Part shown: piece by piece, positions 1-7,102 of the stretch
How positions within the stretch are numbered: position 1 is the stretch's first letter
Layout: each line of letters begins with the position of its first letter
Origin: a virus
Length of the DNA: 20,525 nucleotides
Strand: one strand, 5' to 3'
Virus record (IMG/VR): IMGVR_UViG_3300021961_000791
Span: 1 to 20,525 of that record
Notes under the pieces: model-generated
Database searches by the model: none
Told to the model about the DNA's origin: nothing
The model's input: the letters and a program-made list of their open reading frames with translations, nothing else
Program-made: the position numbers and the translations under genes

Positions 1-449
1 ATAGGATTGTTTCTTAGTATAGTTTCTTTTGCACCTTTAAGTACAGGTAGTTCGTGTCCTTCAGTATCTATTTTAATAAACCATATATCTTTATAATTAT
101 ATTCATCCAATTTTCGACATTTAACATGTCTGATTTCTAAATCACTTTTGCCGTTGTGTGTAAATGAAGAATGGCCATAATGTTTTCTATCTACAATAAA
201 TCTTCTTCCGTCTTCATTTACATCAGAAAGTGCTACATTGTGCAATTCTGATTTTTTATAAAACCTAGATAAGTCTTTTACAAATTTTGAGATGGCTTCA
301 AACATAATCCAGTTTTCTTCAGGTATTGTATCTTTCAACATAAGTGACCATTTACCAGACTTACAACCAACATCAATAATTTTGCCGGTTGTGTATAAAC
401 TTTTTATGTAAGGAAAAATAATTGCGTCTTCTTTACTTGCGTAATCCAT
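1..449 (-). CDS. FkbM-family methyltransferase (C-terminus cut by window edge)
   Basis: Translating the minus strand from the ATG at 449 gives 149 residues with no stop before the window edge. The fold is a SAM-dependent methyltransferase of the FkbM type: a glycine-rich SAM loop IIDVGCKSGKW at residues 24-34, and the family signature IKIDTEGHELPVLKGA at about 125-140, which normally ends the core domain. The family usually methylates hydroxyl groups of sugars or small molecules. In phages it is often linked to glycan modification, but the substrate cannot be told here. The start overlaps the end of the RuvC-like gene by 17 bases, so it is probably the next gene of the same operon. The family call is firm; the role is open. 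Confidence 0.85.
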   Translation of the reverse strand, partial: MDYASKEDAIIFPYIKSLYTTGKIIDVGCKSGKWSLMLKDTIPEENWIMFEAISKFVKDLSRFYKKSELHNVALSDVNEDGRRFIVDRKHYGHSSFTHNGKSDLEIRHVKCRKLDEYNYKDIWFIKIDTEGHELPVLKGAKETILRNNP

Positions 450-1005
450 AACCAACCTTTTGTATAAAATAACTATCTGCAATATCTGATATAGGGTTAC
501 CTACTTTTTCTGTATCAAATATTTGTTTCAAATCAATGTTAGTTTCTTTTACAAATGCCTCGTACATCATGTCTTTGTCTGCGTTACCTTTGCCTGTAGC
601 ACCTTTTTTAACAACGCTTGGTACAACGGTATTATATGTTAAGCCTTTTTCAAGAAGTCTATATTTGAGTATGCCACAATTTTCAGCGATTTGAAAAAGA
701 CCTTGGCCTTTAGAACCAAAAGAATAACCCTCAATGTAAATTTCAGGATTAACAAGCGAGCCGATAATATCAAAAACAAAATCAGATATATAAGTAAATC
801 TTTGTATAGGGTCAGTCCACTCTTTATGTTCGTAACCAATTATATCTTCACTCATTTTACCAATCCATTTTTTCTTATTTGTCAGATAATAAAACATCAA
901 GTTTCCATCATCTAAGCATACAGCTGGACTTGTTAAACTATAATCAATCCCAATTGTCGTCTTCGTCTTCGTTAGTCCAGACTTCTTCTGGTTGGTCTTC
1001 CTCAT
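433..1005 (-). CDS. RuvC-like Holliday-junction resolvase / crossover junction endonuclease
   Basis: This 190-residue protein has the RNase H-like fold of RuvC. The four acidic catalytic positions are visible: D21 in TIGIDYSLTS, E92 in EIYIEGYS, and D174 and D177 in ISDIADSY, with a basic stretch (KKGATGKGNADKD, about 133-145) before the last pair. RuvC enzymes cut branched DNA symmetrically. In a T4-like phage this would resolve recombination and replication intermediates before packaging, a job done by endonuclease VII in T4 itself. It starts inside the zinc-ribbon gene, with a GAGG ribosome site 6 bases upstream of ATG, and its end overlaps the methyltransferase start. Family assignment is strong; the role is inferred from the fold. 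Confidence 0.85.
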   Translation of the reverse strand: MRKTNQKKSGLTKTKTTIGIDYSLTSPAVCLDDGNLMFYYLTNKKKWIGKMSEDIIGYEHKEWTDPIQRFTYISDFVFDIIGSLVNPEIYIEGYSFGSKGQGLFQIAENCGILKYRLLEKGLTYNTVVPSVVKKGATGKGNADKDMMYEAFVKETNIDLKQIFDTEKVGNPISDIADSYFIQKVGYGLRK

Positions 1006-1123
1006 TTTCTACCTCAAATCCACAAAATGGGCATGTAAGAGGTTCTAAATCTTGTTCCTCAATATCCCATTGTACGGTATATTTAGTCTCACATGAGGAA
1101 CACTTTTTAATTGCTTTTTCCAT
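944..1123 (-). CDS. Small zinc-ribbon protein (59 aa)
   Basis: A short gene of 59 codons whose ATG overlaps the nrdB stop as TAATG and which ends 62 bases inside the RuvC-like gene in another frame. It has two Cys pairs, CSSC at residues 8-11 and CPFC at 31-34, spaced as in a rubredoxin-like zinc ribbon, followed by a very acidic tail (about 38-59, rich in E and D). The precise coupling to nrdB and the intact Cys pairs argue that it is real. Zinc ribbons of this size commonly bind nucleic acid or other proteins. No function can be assigned, though its place between nrdB and a resolvase suggests nucleotide or DNA metabolism. Confidence 0.8.
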   Translation of the reverse strand: MEKAIKKCSSCETKYTVQWDIEEQDLEPLTCPFCGFEVENEEDQPEEVWTNEDEDDNWD

Positions 1124-2226
1124 TATAGTTTAAATGCTTTGAATTGGTCCTTTTTAACATCTTGTTTAATACCACCAATAACATAGGACTCAATTTCTGT
1201 TTCTTGTGGTGCGTTTTGTGTACCCTTTGAATTCAACCAATGGTCTACCCATGGTAAAGGGTTTGATTTTTGTTCGTATCTTGGCTCTAGTCCGATACTT
1301 TTCATTCGTCTGTTCGCCATGTATTCTACAAATTGGTGTAACAGTTTTTCTGATAATCCAATCATACTTCCTTGAGAAAATAGATGTGTCGCCCAACGCT
1401 TTTCCTCCTGTAATGCGTCATCATACATTTTGTAAACTTCTTGTTCTACTTCTTTTCTAATCTTTAACATATCTTTGTCATCATTACGGTCATGCCAGTT
1501 ATTAATAACTGTTTGTGACATTGCAAGGTGTTGACTTTCATCTCTTGCAATAAAAGAAATAATCTTTGCACTACCTTCAAGTAATTTAAGTTCACCAAAT
1601 GCAAATGAACAAGCAAACGATACATAGAATCTAAGGCCTTCTAAAATGTTTACAGTTACCATTGCAAGATACATTTTCTTTTTAAGTTCGTAAAGGTCAA
1701 CTTTACTCTTATCTAAATGCCATCTATAACCTAAGTCAATCAATTCATCATAAGTTTGTGTAACTGATTTACTTCTATTTGCAATTTTTTCATCTTCAAT
1801 AATAGTGTCAAATACTTCACTAGGTTGTGAATATAGATTTTTAATAATGTATGTATAACTTCTACTGTGAATTGTTTCCATGAAATCCCATGTGACAATA
1901 CAGCCTTCTAATTCAGGATTAGATACAAATGGTAAAAAGGCCAAACATGGACCTCTACCTTGTACACTATCTAACATAGTTTGATACTTCAAGTTAGAAG
2001 TAAAAATAAACTTTTGTTGAGGAGATAGTTCTTGATAATCGTTTCTATCTTTCTGTAAAGAAACTTCCTCTGGTCTCCAAAAATAACCTAATTGTTGTTG
2101 GTTTAATTTATCAAATATAGGATATTTCATATCACTATATTGTTGTACTTGTAAGTCCTCACCAAAAAACATAGGTTGTTTTGTGAAGTCTAGTCCTTTT
2201 TCTTTACTGAATACGCTTTTAGCCAT
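1123..2226 (-). CDS. nrdB: Ribonucleoside-diphosphate reductase class Ia, beta subunit
   Basis: This 367-residue protein is the small, radical-carrying subunit of class Ia ribonucleotide reductase. By comparison with E. coli NrdB, the di-iron ligands are all present: D86 (in LDSVQ), E117 and H120 (in METIHS), E196 (in LEGLRF), E230 and H233 (in ARDESQH). The radical tyrosine is Y124 in SRSYT. The C-terminal tail (QFKAFKL) is the part expected to dock on NrdA. With NrdA it makes deoxynucleotides for phage replication in the cytoplasm. The start codon overlaps the stop of the upstream 214-residue gene (TAATG), so translation is probably coupled. The length is normal for the family and nothing is missing. 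Confidence 0.97.
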   Translation of the reverse strand: MAKSVFSKEKGLDFTKQPMFFGEDLQVQQYSDMKYPIFDKLNQQQLGYFWRPEEVSLQKDRNDYQELSPQQKFIFTSNLKYQTMLDSVQGRGPCLAFLPFVSNPELEGCIVTWDFMETIHSRSYTYIIKNLYSQPSEVFDTIIEDEKIANRSKSVTQTYDELIDLGYRWHLDKSKVDLYELKKKMYLAMVTVNILEGLRFYVSFACSFAFGELKLLEGSAKIISFIARDESQHLAMSQTVINNWHDRNDDKDMLKIRKEVEQEVYKMYDDALQEEKRWATHLFSQGSMIGLSEKLLHQFVEYMANRRMKSIGLEPRYEQKSNPLPWVDHWLNSKGTQNAPQETEIESYVIGGIKQDVKKDQFKAFKL

Positions 2227-2870
2227 TACTCTTTTCTCTCCTCTAAATCATAAAAAAATTTGTCGTCATCACCTGCTGTCCATTTTTGTTCACATTCTAC
2301 ACTATACTCTTTAGTGGACACATTGAAGTCTGGAAACTTCAACTCGCTAGGAGTATAACTCTTATCATAGAATATTACTCTGTTGTTAGGTTGAGCTGCA
2401 AAATAGCCGTTCTCTAACTTTAAAATATTAAATGACTTATGTTGTGACGGTACTTCACTATAAGTTACATTTCTTTCTAAATTTGTTGAATTAGCATTGT
2501 CTAGTGTAAACATGTACCAACCCTTATACCATTTTTTACTTGATGACAAATATTTACATTGATTGCCACTAAGCATTTGTTTTTCAATAATTGCAATATC
2601 ATAACTAAAACAGTCCCATAACTGTAATTCTGTTAAAGGCACTTCTCCTTCATAATCTTTTTTCCATACAAATGCACTAATCGGTAACTTATCATACAAA
2701 GCACCATATTCTGGAATATATGTTTCAAAATATAATGCTCTACCTTGAATAGACTTAGCCGTTACCCATACACCCTCAACTAATTCACCGTGTCCTCTAT
2801 TACCATCATATAGATACTCTTTCTTAACATACACATCAACATGAGGTGTATTGACACACAAATATGCCAT
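2226..2870 (-). CDS. Conserved hypothetical protein between nrdA and nrdB
   Basis: A 214-residue soluble protein with no signal peptide or membrane segment. It is rich in aromatic residues and has scattered motifs such as GVWVTAKSIQGRALYFETY near residues 33-51. I do not recognise a domain. It sits 18 bases after nrdA with a good ribosome site (AGGAAAGGG before ATG) and overlaps nrdB by one base, so it is made together with both reductase subunits. I recall hypothetical genes at this place in cyanophage genomes, but cannot confirm homology here. A reductase accessory role is only a guess from position. Confidence 0.8.
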   Translation of the reverse strand: MAYLCVNTPHVDVYVKKEYLYDGNRGHGELVEGVWVTAKSIQGRALYFETYIPEYGALYDKLPISAFVWKKDYEGEVPLTELQLWDCFSYDIAIIEKQMLSGNQCKYLSSSKKWYKGWYMFTLDNANSTNLERNVTYSEVPSQHKSFNILKLENGYFAAQPNNRVIFYDKSYTPSELKFPDFNVSTKEYSVECEQKWTAGDDDKFFYDLEERKE

Positions 2871-2888
2871 AAAGCCCTTTCCTGTACT

Positions 2889-5210
2889 CTATATAGTACA
2901 ACTTTCACAAGCTTCATCATCTTCCACTTGCAAAGTAGTTGGTTTAGTTTCTTCTACATTATCTGTCCAACCAACCGGATGTGTTGGTTCGTCAAGGTCT
3001 TTCTTAGCGTCATATGTATTTTGATAATAAGAAGTCTTCCAACCGTATTTGTATGTTGACAGCAGGTCTTGAGCCATAACTGAAACTGGCACCTGATTGT
3101 CTTCATAATTTTCTGGATTGTAAGACCAATTACCACTAATAGCTTGGTCAAAATACTTTTGCATTACTGCAACGATATTTATATATCCTTCATTCCCTTT
3201 CATATCCCATAAAAGAGTATAATGGTTCTTCAATCTATTATAATCTGGCACAACTTGTTTTAAAGTACCCTTTTTAGATTTTTTAATACTTAAATAATCT
3301 CTAGGTGGTTCAATGCCGTTTGTAGCATTTGAAACCACACTAGAAGATTCAGACGGCATTTGAGCTGATAAGGTGCTATGTCTTAGCCCATGTTCTTTGA
3401 TATCCTTACGGAGTTGTTCCCATTTCATAGACAGTTTTCTGCCTGAAAGTTCATCAACTTCCTTTTTGTAAGTATCAATTGGTAGGATGCCGTCTGAATA
3501 CTTTGTACGGTGGAAATAATCACATTGACCCTTTTCTTTTGCAATTTCATTACTTGCTTTTAATAGATAGAATTGAAATGCCTCTGTTAATTCGTCAACT
3601 TCTTTCCACGCCTGTTTATCACTATATTTTAATTTTAGTTTTGCTAGATAATGTGCAAGACCAATATAACCAATTCCTAAACTTCTTCTTGCCTTTGTAG
3701 ATACTTCGGCAGCCTTGACAGGATATCTTTGATGGTCAATAATTTCATCTAAAGCTCTTACTGCAAGGTCACAAAGACTTTCTAAGTCTTCAAGGTAATT
3801 TAATTTACCAACATTGATAGCACTTAAAATACATAATGCAATCTCACCTTCTCCATCAATGTGTTGAATAGGGTCTGTAGGTAATGTAATCTCTTGACAT
3901 AAGTTTGACATGTAAACTCTATCTTTAAAACTAGAATGAGTATTACAATGGTCAATATTCATAATATAAATTCTTCCGGTCTCTGCTCTTTCTTTAAGCA
4001 TGTCGAACAACAACGATTGTGCTGACACTTTCTTTTTACTGACGCTGGTTTTTCTTTCAGCTGTTTTATAAAGTTCATCAAATTCAGGCGAGCCCCAAGC
4101 CTCGTAGAGTTCAGGTACTTCGTGTGGAGAAAATAATGTAATATCTTCATCATTTATAAACCTCTCATAAAATATTTTAGACAACTGAATTGAATAATCT
4201 AATTTTCTAACTCTGTTATCCTCTGTCCCTTTATTGTTCTTTAAAACAATAATGTCTTCTATTTCTTTGTGCCAAATAGGGAAGTGAACCGTTGCACTGC
4301 CACCTCTAACACCGTTTTGAGTACAGCACTTAACTGTTGACTCAAACTTTTTGAGGAAAGGTATAACTCCTGTGTGTTGGACTTCACCGCCTCTAATCCT
4401 CGAATTGATACCTCTGATTCTCCCAGCGTTAATACCGATACCAGCCCTTTGTGCAACATAATTGCCAATAGCCATATCACTACTGAAAATACTAGGCAGA
4501 GTATCATCAACATCAACCAACACACAACTAGCATATTGGCGAATAGGTGTTCTAACACCCGCCATAACGGGAGTAGGAATGTTGATTTTAAATTTTGAAA
4601 TTGCGTCATAATATTTTTTAACATAACTCATCCTTTTATTATTTGGATATTTGGCAAATAAAGTAGCTGCAATCATCATGTACATGAATTGTGGTGTTTC
4701 AAATACTTGACCTGTGCTTCTATCTTGCACCAAATATTTGTCAATGACCTGTCTTAGGCCTGCATATGTGAAATCATAGTCTCTTTCATGTGTAATCCAG
4801 TTTTCCATTCTATCAAAATCTTTTTTGTCATACCAATTTAAGATTTCGTTATCATAAACTCCGATATCTACACATTTTTTCACATGTTCATAAATGTGTG
4901 GGTGGTCCCACAATTTACGAAAAATTTGTTTTCTCAAACTATAAAGAAGTAATCTAGCCGCTACATATTGATAATTAGGATTTTCTAATGAGATAAGGTC
5001 TGAAGCTGATTTAATTAAAATTTGTTGAATTTCATCTGTGGTCATACCATCATAAAATTGTAGGCCACTTGACATCTCAACCTGAGATGATGATACACCT
5101 GAAATATCTTCACATGCATATTCCACCATTTCGTGTATCTTTTCAATGTTAAGAGGTTCAGTACCTCTTCCGTTTCTTTTCTGTACATTTAATATTTCTT
5201 TATTTACCAT
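2889..5210 (-). CDS. nrdA: Ribonucleoside-diphosphate reductase class Ia, alpha subunit
   Basis: This 773-residue protein is the catalytic subunit of class Ia ribonucleotide reductase. An N-terminal ATP-cone lies at about 5-95 (starting ILNVQKRNGRGTEP). The active site is complete by alignment to E. coli NrdA: the redox pair C229 (ASCVLVD) and C460 (GEIALC), thiyl-radical C438 with N436 and E440 (NLCQE), the radical-transfer tyrosines Y728-Y729 (TSYYQNT), and the C-terminal shuttle cysteines C768 and C771 (ACESCTI). It reduces ribonucleoside diphosphates to feed phage DNA synthesis. The start has a strong AGGAGAG site 4 bases upstream. It follows the primase by 9 bases, so it shares that operon and probably its promoter. 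Confidence 0.98.
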   Translation of the reverse strand: MVNKEILNVQKRNGRGTEPLNIEKIHEMVEYACEDISGVSSSQVEMSSGLQFYDGMTTDEIQQILIKSASDLISLENPNYQYVAARLLLYSLRKQIFRKLWDHPHIYEHVKKCVDIGVYDNEILNWYDKKDFDRMENWITHERDYDFTYAGLRQVIDKYLVQDRSTGQVFETPQFMYMMIAATLFAKYPNNKRMSYVKKYYDAISKFKINIPTPVMAGVRTPIRQYASCVLVDVDDTLPSIFSSDMAIGNYVAQRAGIGINAGRIRGINSRIRGGEVQHTGVIPFLKKFESTVKCCTQNGVRGGSATVHFPIWHKEIEDIIVLKNNKGTEDNRVRKLDYSIQLSKIFYERFINDEDITLFSPHEVPELYEAWGSPEFDELYKTAERKTSVSKKKVSAQSLLFDMLKERAETGRIYIMNIDHCNTHSSFKDRVYMSNLCQEITLPTDPIQHIDGEGEIALCILSAINVGKLNYLEDLESLCDLAVRALDEIIDHQRYPVKAAEVSTKARRSLGIGYIGLAHYLAKLKLKYSDKQAWKEVDELTEAFQFYLLKASNEIAKEKGQCDYFHRTKYSDGILPIDTYKKEVDELSGRKLSMKWEQLRKDIKEHGLRHSTLSAQMPSESSSVVSNATNGIEPPRDYLSIKKSKKGTLKQVVPDYNRLKNHYTLLWDMKGNEGYINIVAVMQKYFDQAISGNWSYNPENYEDNQVPVSVMAQDLLSTYKYGWKTSYYQNTYDAKKDLDEPTHPVGWTDNVEETKPTTLQVEDDEACESCTI

Positions 5211-5219
5211 TAATCTCTC

Positions 5220-6218
5220 CTAACATTTCTTATAATAACTCATTTTAGTTAACGCTTCTAATTTTGAAAAGGTGTTGCTACTTATAATACTTTGTACCTC
5301 TGCCTTTGTCATACCATTCATAATCATATCATTTACATCTTTCAGTTGTACATCATCTGGCCAGATGACCACATTATAATCCTTTTCAATCACATCATAC
5401 ATTCTTTTTATAATTTCTTTGTTTCTTGGCTCGTTATCAAATATGTATGTTACATTATCAGGTTCTACCTTTATTGTCAAGTCTGCACCGGCGGCCGCCA
5501 AACAATTATTTAAAAACATACTATCTATAGGTCCTTCGACTATAGTAATATGTTCTTGTAGGTTAACAGTATCTAAACCGTAAACCTTTTGTTTATTCTC
5601 GTCTAACTTAATAGTTAGATATTTTGGTTGTTCTTTGCCGAAAGCTCGGCCTTGAAAAGCAAACACTTTACCGTCTGTGTCATAAAAAGGTATAATCAAT
5701 CTTGGATGTTCACCTTTTGTATGAGTAAAAGTATTTGGCTTTGCTTTGTTCACAAATGCCATAAACTTATCACATAAAAATAATTTTGAATGATATGATT
5801 CGGGTATCATTCTTTTTAAAACATACTGTTTTACTGGATGGTCTTCTTTCAAATCAGAAACAGATTGAAGACCATCTAATATTTTTACTTCTTTAAAATT
5901 AGGTTTAAAGTCAGTAAACTTCGGCTGAGGCGTGGAGGGTGCCGACCCTTTATATCTTTCTAATAAGTATTGTTCGTATTTCTTATTATCTAAAAATTTT
6001 AGTAAATTTCCAAAACTCTGTCCTTCACCACAGTTATGACATTTAAAAAACATGTCATTTTTTACTCTATAGAGATAGGCTCTTGCCTTGGTTTTGTTCT
6101 TTTTAGAGTCACCACAATGTGGACATCTAAAGTTGAACAAATAGTCGCCTTTCTTTTTAAACTGCGACAATCTGGCACTTAACTCATTAATAAATTTTAA
6201 ATCAATATAACTCGACAT
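5220..6218 (-). CDS. DNA primase, T4 gp61-like (zinc finger plus Toprim)
   Basis: This 332-residue protein matches the T4-type primase layout and length (T4 gp61 is about 340). An N-terminal zinc finger uses C32, C35, C60 and C63 (CPHC and CHNC). A Toprim core follows, with E228 in TIVEGPIDS, D261 in IFDNEPRN and an acidic DVND at 294-297. It lays RNA primers for lagging-strand synthesis with the replicative helicase. It is the first gene after a near-perfect sigma70 promoter whose predicted start point is only about four bases before the ATG. No in-frame start lies upstream, because a TAG blocks the frame five codons before the ATG. It leads the operon with nrdA and nrdB. Confidence 0.9.
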   Translation of the reverse strand: MSSYIDLKFINELSARLSQFKKKGDYLFNFRCPHCGDSKKNKTKARAYLYRVKNDMFFKCHNCGEGQSFGNLLKFLDNKKYEQYLLERYKGSAPSTPQPKFTDFKPNFKEVKILDGLQSVSDLKEDHPVKQYVLKRMIPESYHSKLFLCDKFMAFVNKAKPNTFTHTKGEHPRLIIPFYDTDGKVFAFQGRAFGKEQPKYLTIKLDENKQKVYGLDTVNLQEHITIVEGPIDSMFLNNCLAAAGADLTIKVEPDNVTYIFDNEPRNKEIIKRMYDVIEKDYNVVIWPDDVQLKDVNDMIMNGMTKAEVQSIISSNTFSKLEALTKMSYYKKC

Positions 6219-6228
6219 AGCAAACTCT

Positions 6229-6257
6229 AATATACACTAAACACATAATATTGTCAA
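6229..6257 (-). promoter_or_regulatory. Near-consensus sigma70 promoter for the primase/RNR operon
   Basis: On the minus strand a perfect -35 box TTGACA (6257-6252) is followed by exactly 17 bases and a -10 box TATATT (6234-6229). The predicted start point is near 6222, only about 4 bases before the primase ATG at 6218, so the transcript would be almost leaderless. It lies in the one clear gap ahead of the replication genes. This is what is expected of an early or middle phage promoter read by host RNA polymerase. Activity is inferred from sequence. Confidence 0.75.
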
Positions 6258-6301
6258 TGGTGGAAAAACTTCCAGCATAAAAAAATACCAGAGAATTTTT
6301 A

Positions 6302-6326
6302 AGCGCTTTTTTTGATTAAAAGCACT
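6302..6326 (-). terminator. Possible stem-loop terminator before the replication operon
   Basis: AGTGCTTTT pairs with AAAAGCGCT across a 7-base loop (9 pairs, one G-T). It lies 8-32 bases after the stop of the coiled-coil membrane gene and ahead of the sigma70 promoter. The sequence after the stem on the minus strand (TAAAAATT) is not a good U-tract. It could be a weak terminator or an RNA-stabilising 3' hairpin. The position makes sense as an insulator between the upstream transcript and the replication operon. Confidence 0.35.
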
Positions 6327-6333
6327 CCAGTTC

Positions 6334-6753
6334 CTATGACATCATTTCTATAATGGTTTTGAAATTTGTCGAGAAGACCCAACCTAAGACTATAGCACCA
6401 CCTAATACCAACCATTTATACTTCTCTAGTATACCAACTCTTCCGCCAATGTCAAGCTTCATTTGACGAATCTCAATTAATAATCTTTTTTCTACTTGTT
6501 GAATTTCTTTACTTAGTTCTCTATGGACAGTATCAATTTCACCAGCTCGTTCTTTTAATTTATCAAAAATAATTTCATCTATTTGTTCTTGTCTGGATAT
6601 TTTTTCCTCGTGTACAGCTAACATCTGTTTAATGGATGTAGATACATCTGTTAACTTTTCAATTGCTGTGTCTAATCTTCCATTGAGATGACTGATATTC
6701 TCAATATCTTTTTTTAGACCCTCTAATTGTATTTTTATGTCTGTTGTTTCCAT
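6334..6753 (-). CDS. Coiled-coil protein with C-terminal membrane anchor
   Basis: A 139-residue protein. About residues 5-105 are charged and predicted to form a long coiled coil, with heptad-like spacing of I, L and V. One hydrophobic segment near 113-129 (WLVLGGAIVLGWVF) is followed by a short tail. This is a tail-anchored, cytoplasm-facing arrangement, and the same general shape as XhlA-type haemolysin or holin-associated proteins, though I see no firm homology. It has an AAGGAT ribosome site 11 bases before ATG. It lies between the cyclase block and the replication operon. Function unknown. Confidence 0.75.
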   Translation of the reverse strand: METTDIKIQLEGLKKDIENISHLNGRLDTAIEKLTDVSTSIKQMLAVHEEKISRQEQIDEIIFDKLKERAGEIDTVHRELSKEIQQVEKRLLIEIRQMKLDIGGRVGILEKYKWLVLGGAIVLGWVFSTNFKTIIEMMS

Positions 6754-6861
6754 TAAACTATCTATCCTTTTGGACGCTGAAATAGGACTTTAAACATAAC
6801 TTTGAATTGCTGTGTAAACAGGCACCTTTTTTAGATTGTCCTATATTTCATATTTATGATT
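6754..6861 (-). other. Structured non-coding leader
   Basis: A 108-base gap with no convincing gene. It holds a 7-base inverted repeat (ATAGGAC at 6844-6838 with GTCCTAT at 6788-6782) enclosing a second hairpin at 6808-6824 (TGCTGT with ACA-GCA, one bulged base, 4-base loop). A near-match to the T4 late octamer, CATAAATA, lies at 6858-6851 at its upstream edge. If this is transcribed from there, the whole structure would be the 5' leader of the coiled-coil gene. This is inference from sequence alone. Confidence 0.35.
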
Positions 6862-7068
6862 TTAGGCTGCCAAAGGAATACCTCCGTTTTTCAGTTGTCT
6901 TAATCTATCTTCTTTCCAAAGTTTTTTTAAAGTTCTTCTTCTCCTTCTATCTTTTTGTTTTCTAATTAAAACCCAACTATAAAAAATTAAATATAATCGT
7001 GTTCTATGGTCGGCTCTTACTCTCTTCTTAATTACTTTATGTAGTTTTCTCTGTCGTAATCTAGTCAA
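6862..7068 (-). CDS. Small arginine/lysine-rich protein (68 aa, TTG start)
   Basis: A 68-residue, strongly basic protein: about a third of the residues are R or K, with a run of five arginines near 42-46, interrupted by a short hydrophobic patch LYLIFYSWVLI at 25-35. The start is TTG at 7068; there is no ATG in frame, but a textbook AGGAGG stands 4 bases upstream. That ribosome site is the main evidence that the gene is real. Such charge suggests nucleic-acid, ribosome or membrane-surface binding. No family is recognised. It lies 34 bases after the cyclase gene, so it may be the last member of that transcript. Confidence 0.65.
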   Translation of the reverse strand: MTRLRQRKLHKVIKKRVRADHRTRLYLIFYSWVLIRKQKDRRRRRTLKKLWKEDRLRQLKNGGIPLAA

Positions 7069-7072
7069 AAGA

Positions 7073-7078
7073 CCTCCT
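7073..7078 (-). promoter_or_regulatory. Perfect Shine-Dalgarno deciding a TTG start
   Basis: AGGAGG on the minus strand, 4 bases before TTG at 7068. It is the strongest ribosome site in this stretch and supports the TTG-started basic protein, which has no ATG. Confidence 0.7.
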
Positions 7079-7102
7079 TTTATTTTAGAAAATTATATGA
7101 TA

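Noticed and set aside
3176-3183. TATAAATA late-promoter match on the minus strand
   Set aside because: It lies deep inside nrdA with no gene start nearby, so it is most likely chance in AT-rich coding DNA.
4259-4624. 121-residue open frame on the minus strand in another frame
   Set aside because: It is wholly inside nrdA, whose active-site motifs prove the correct frame.
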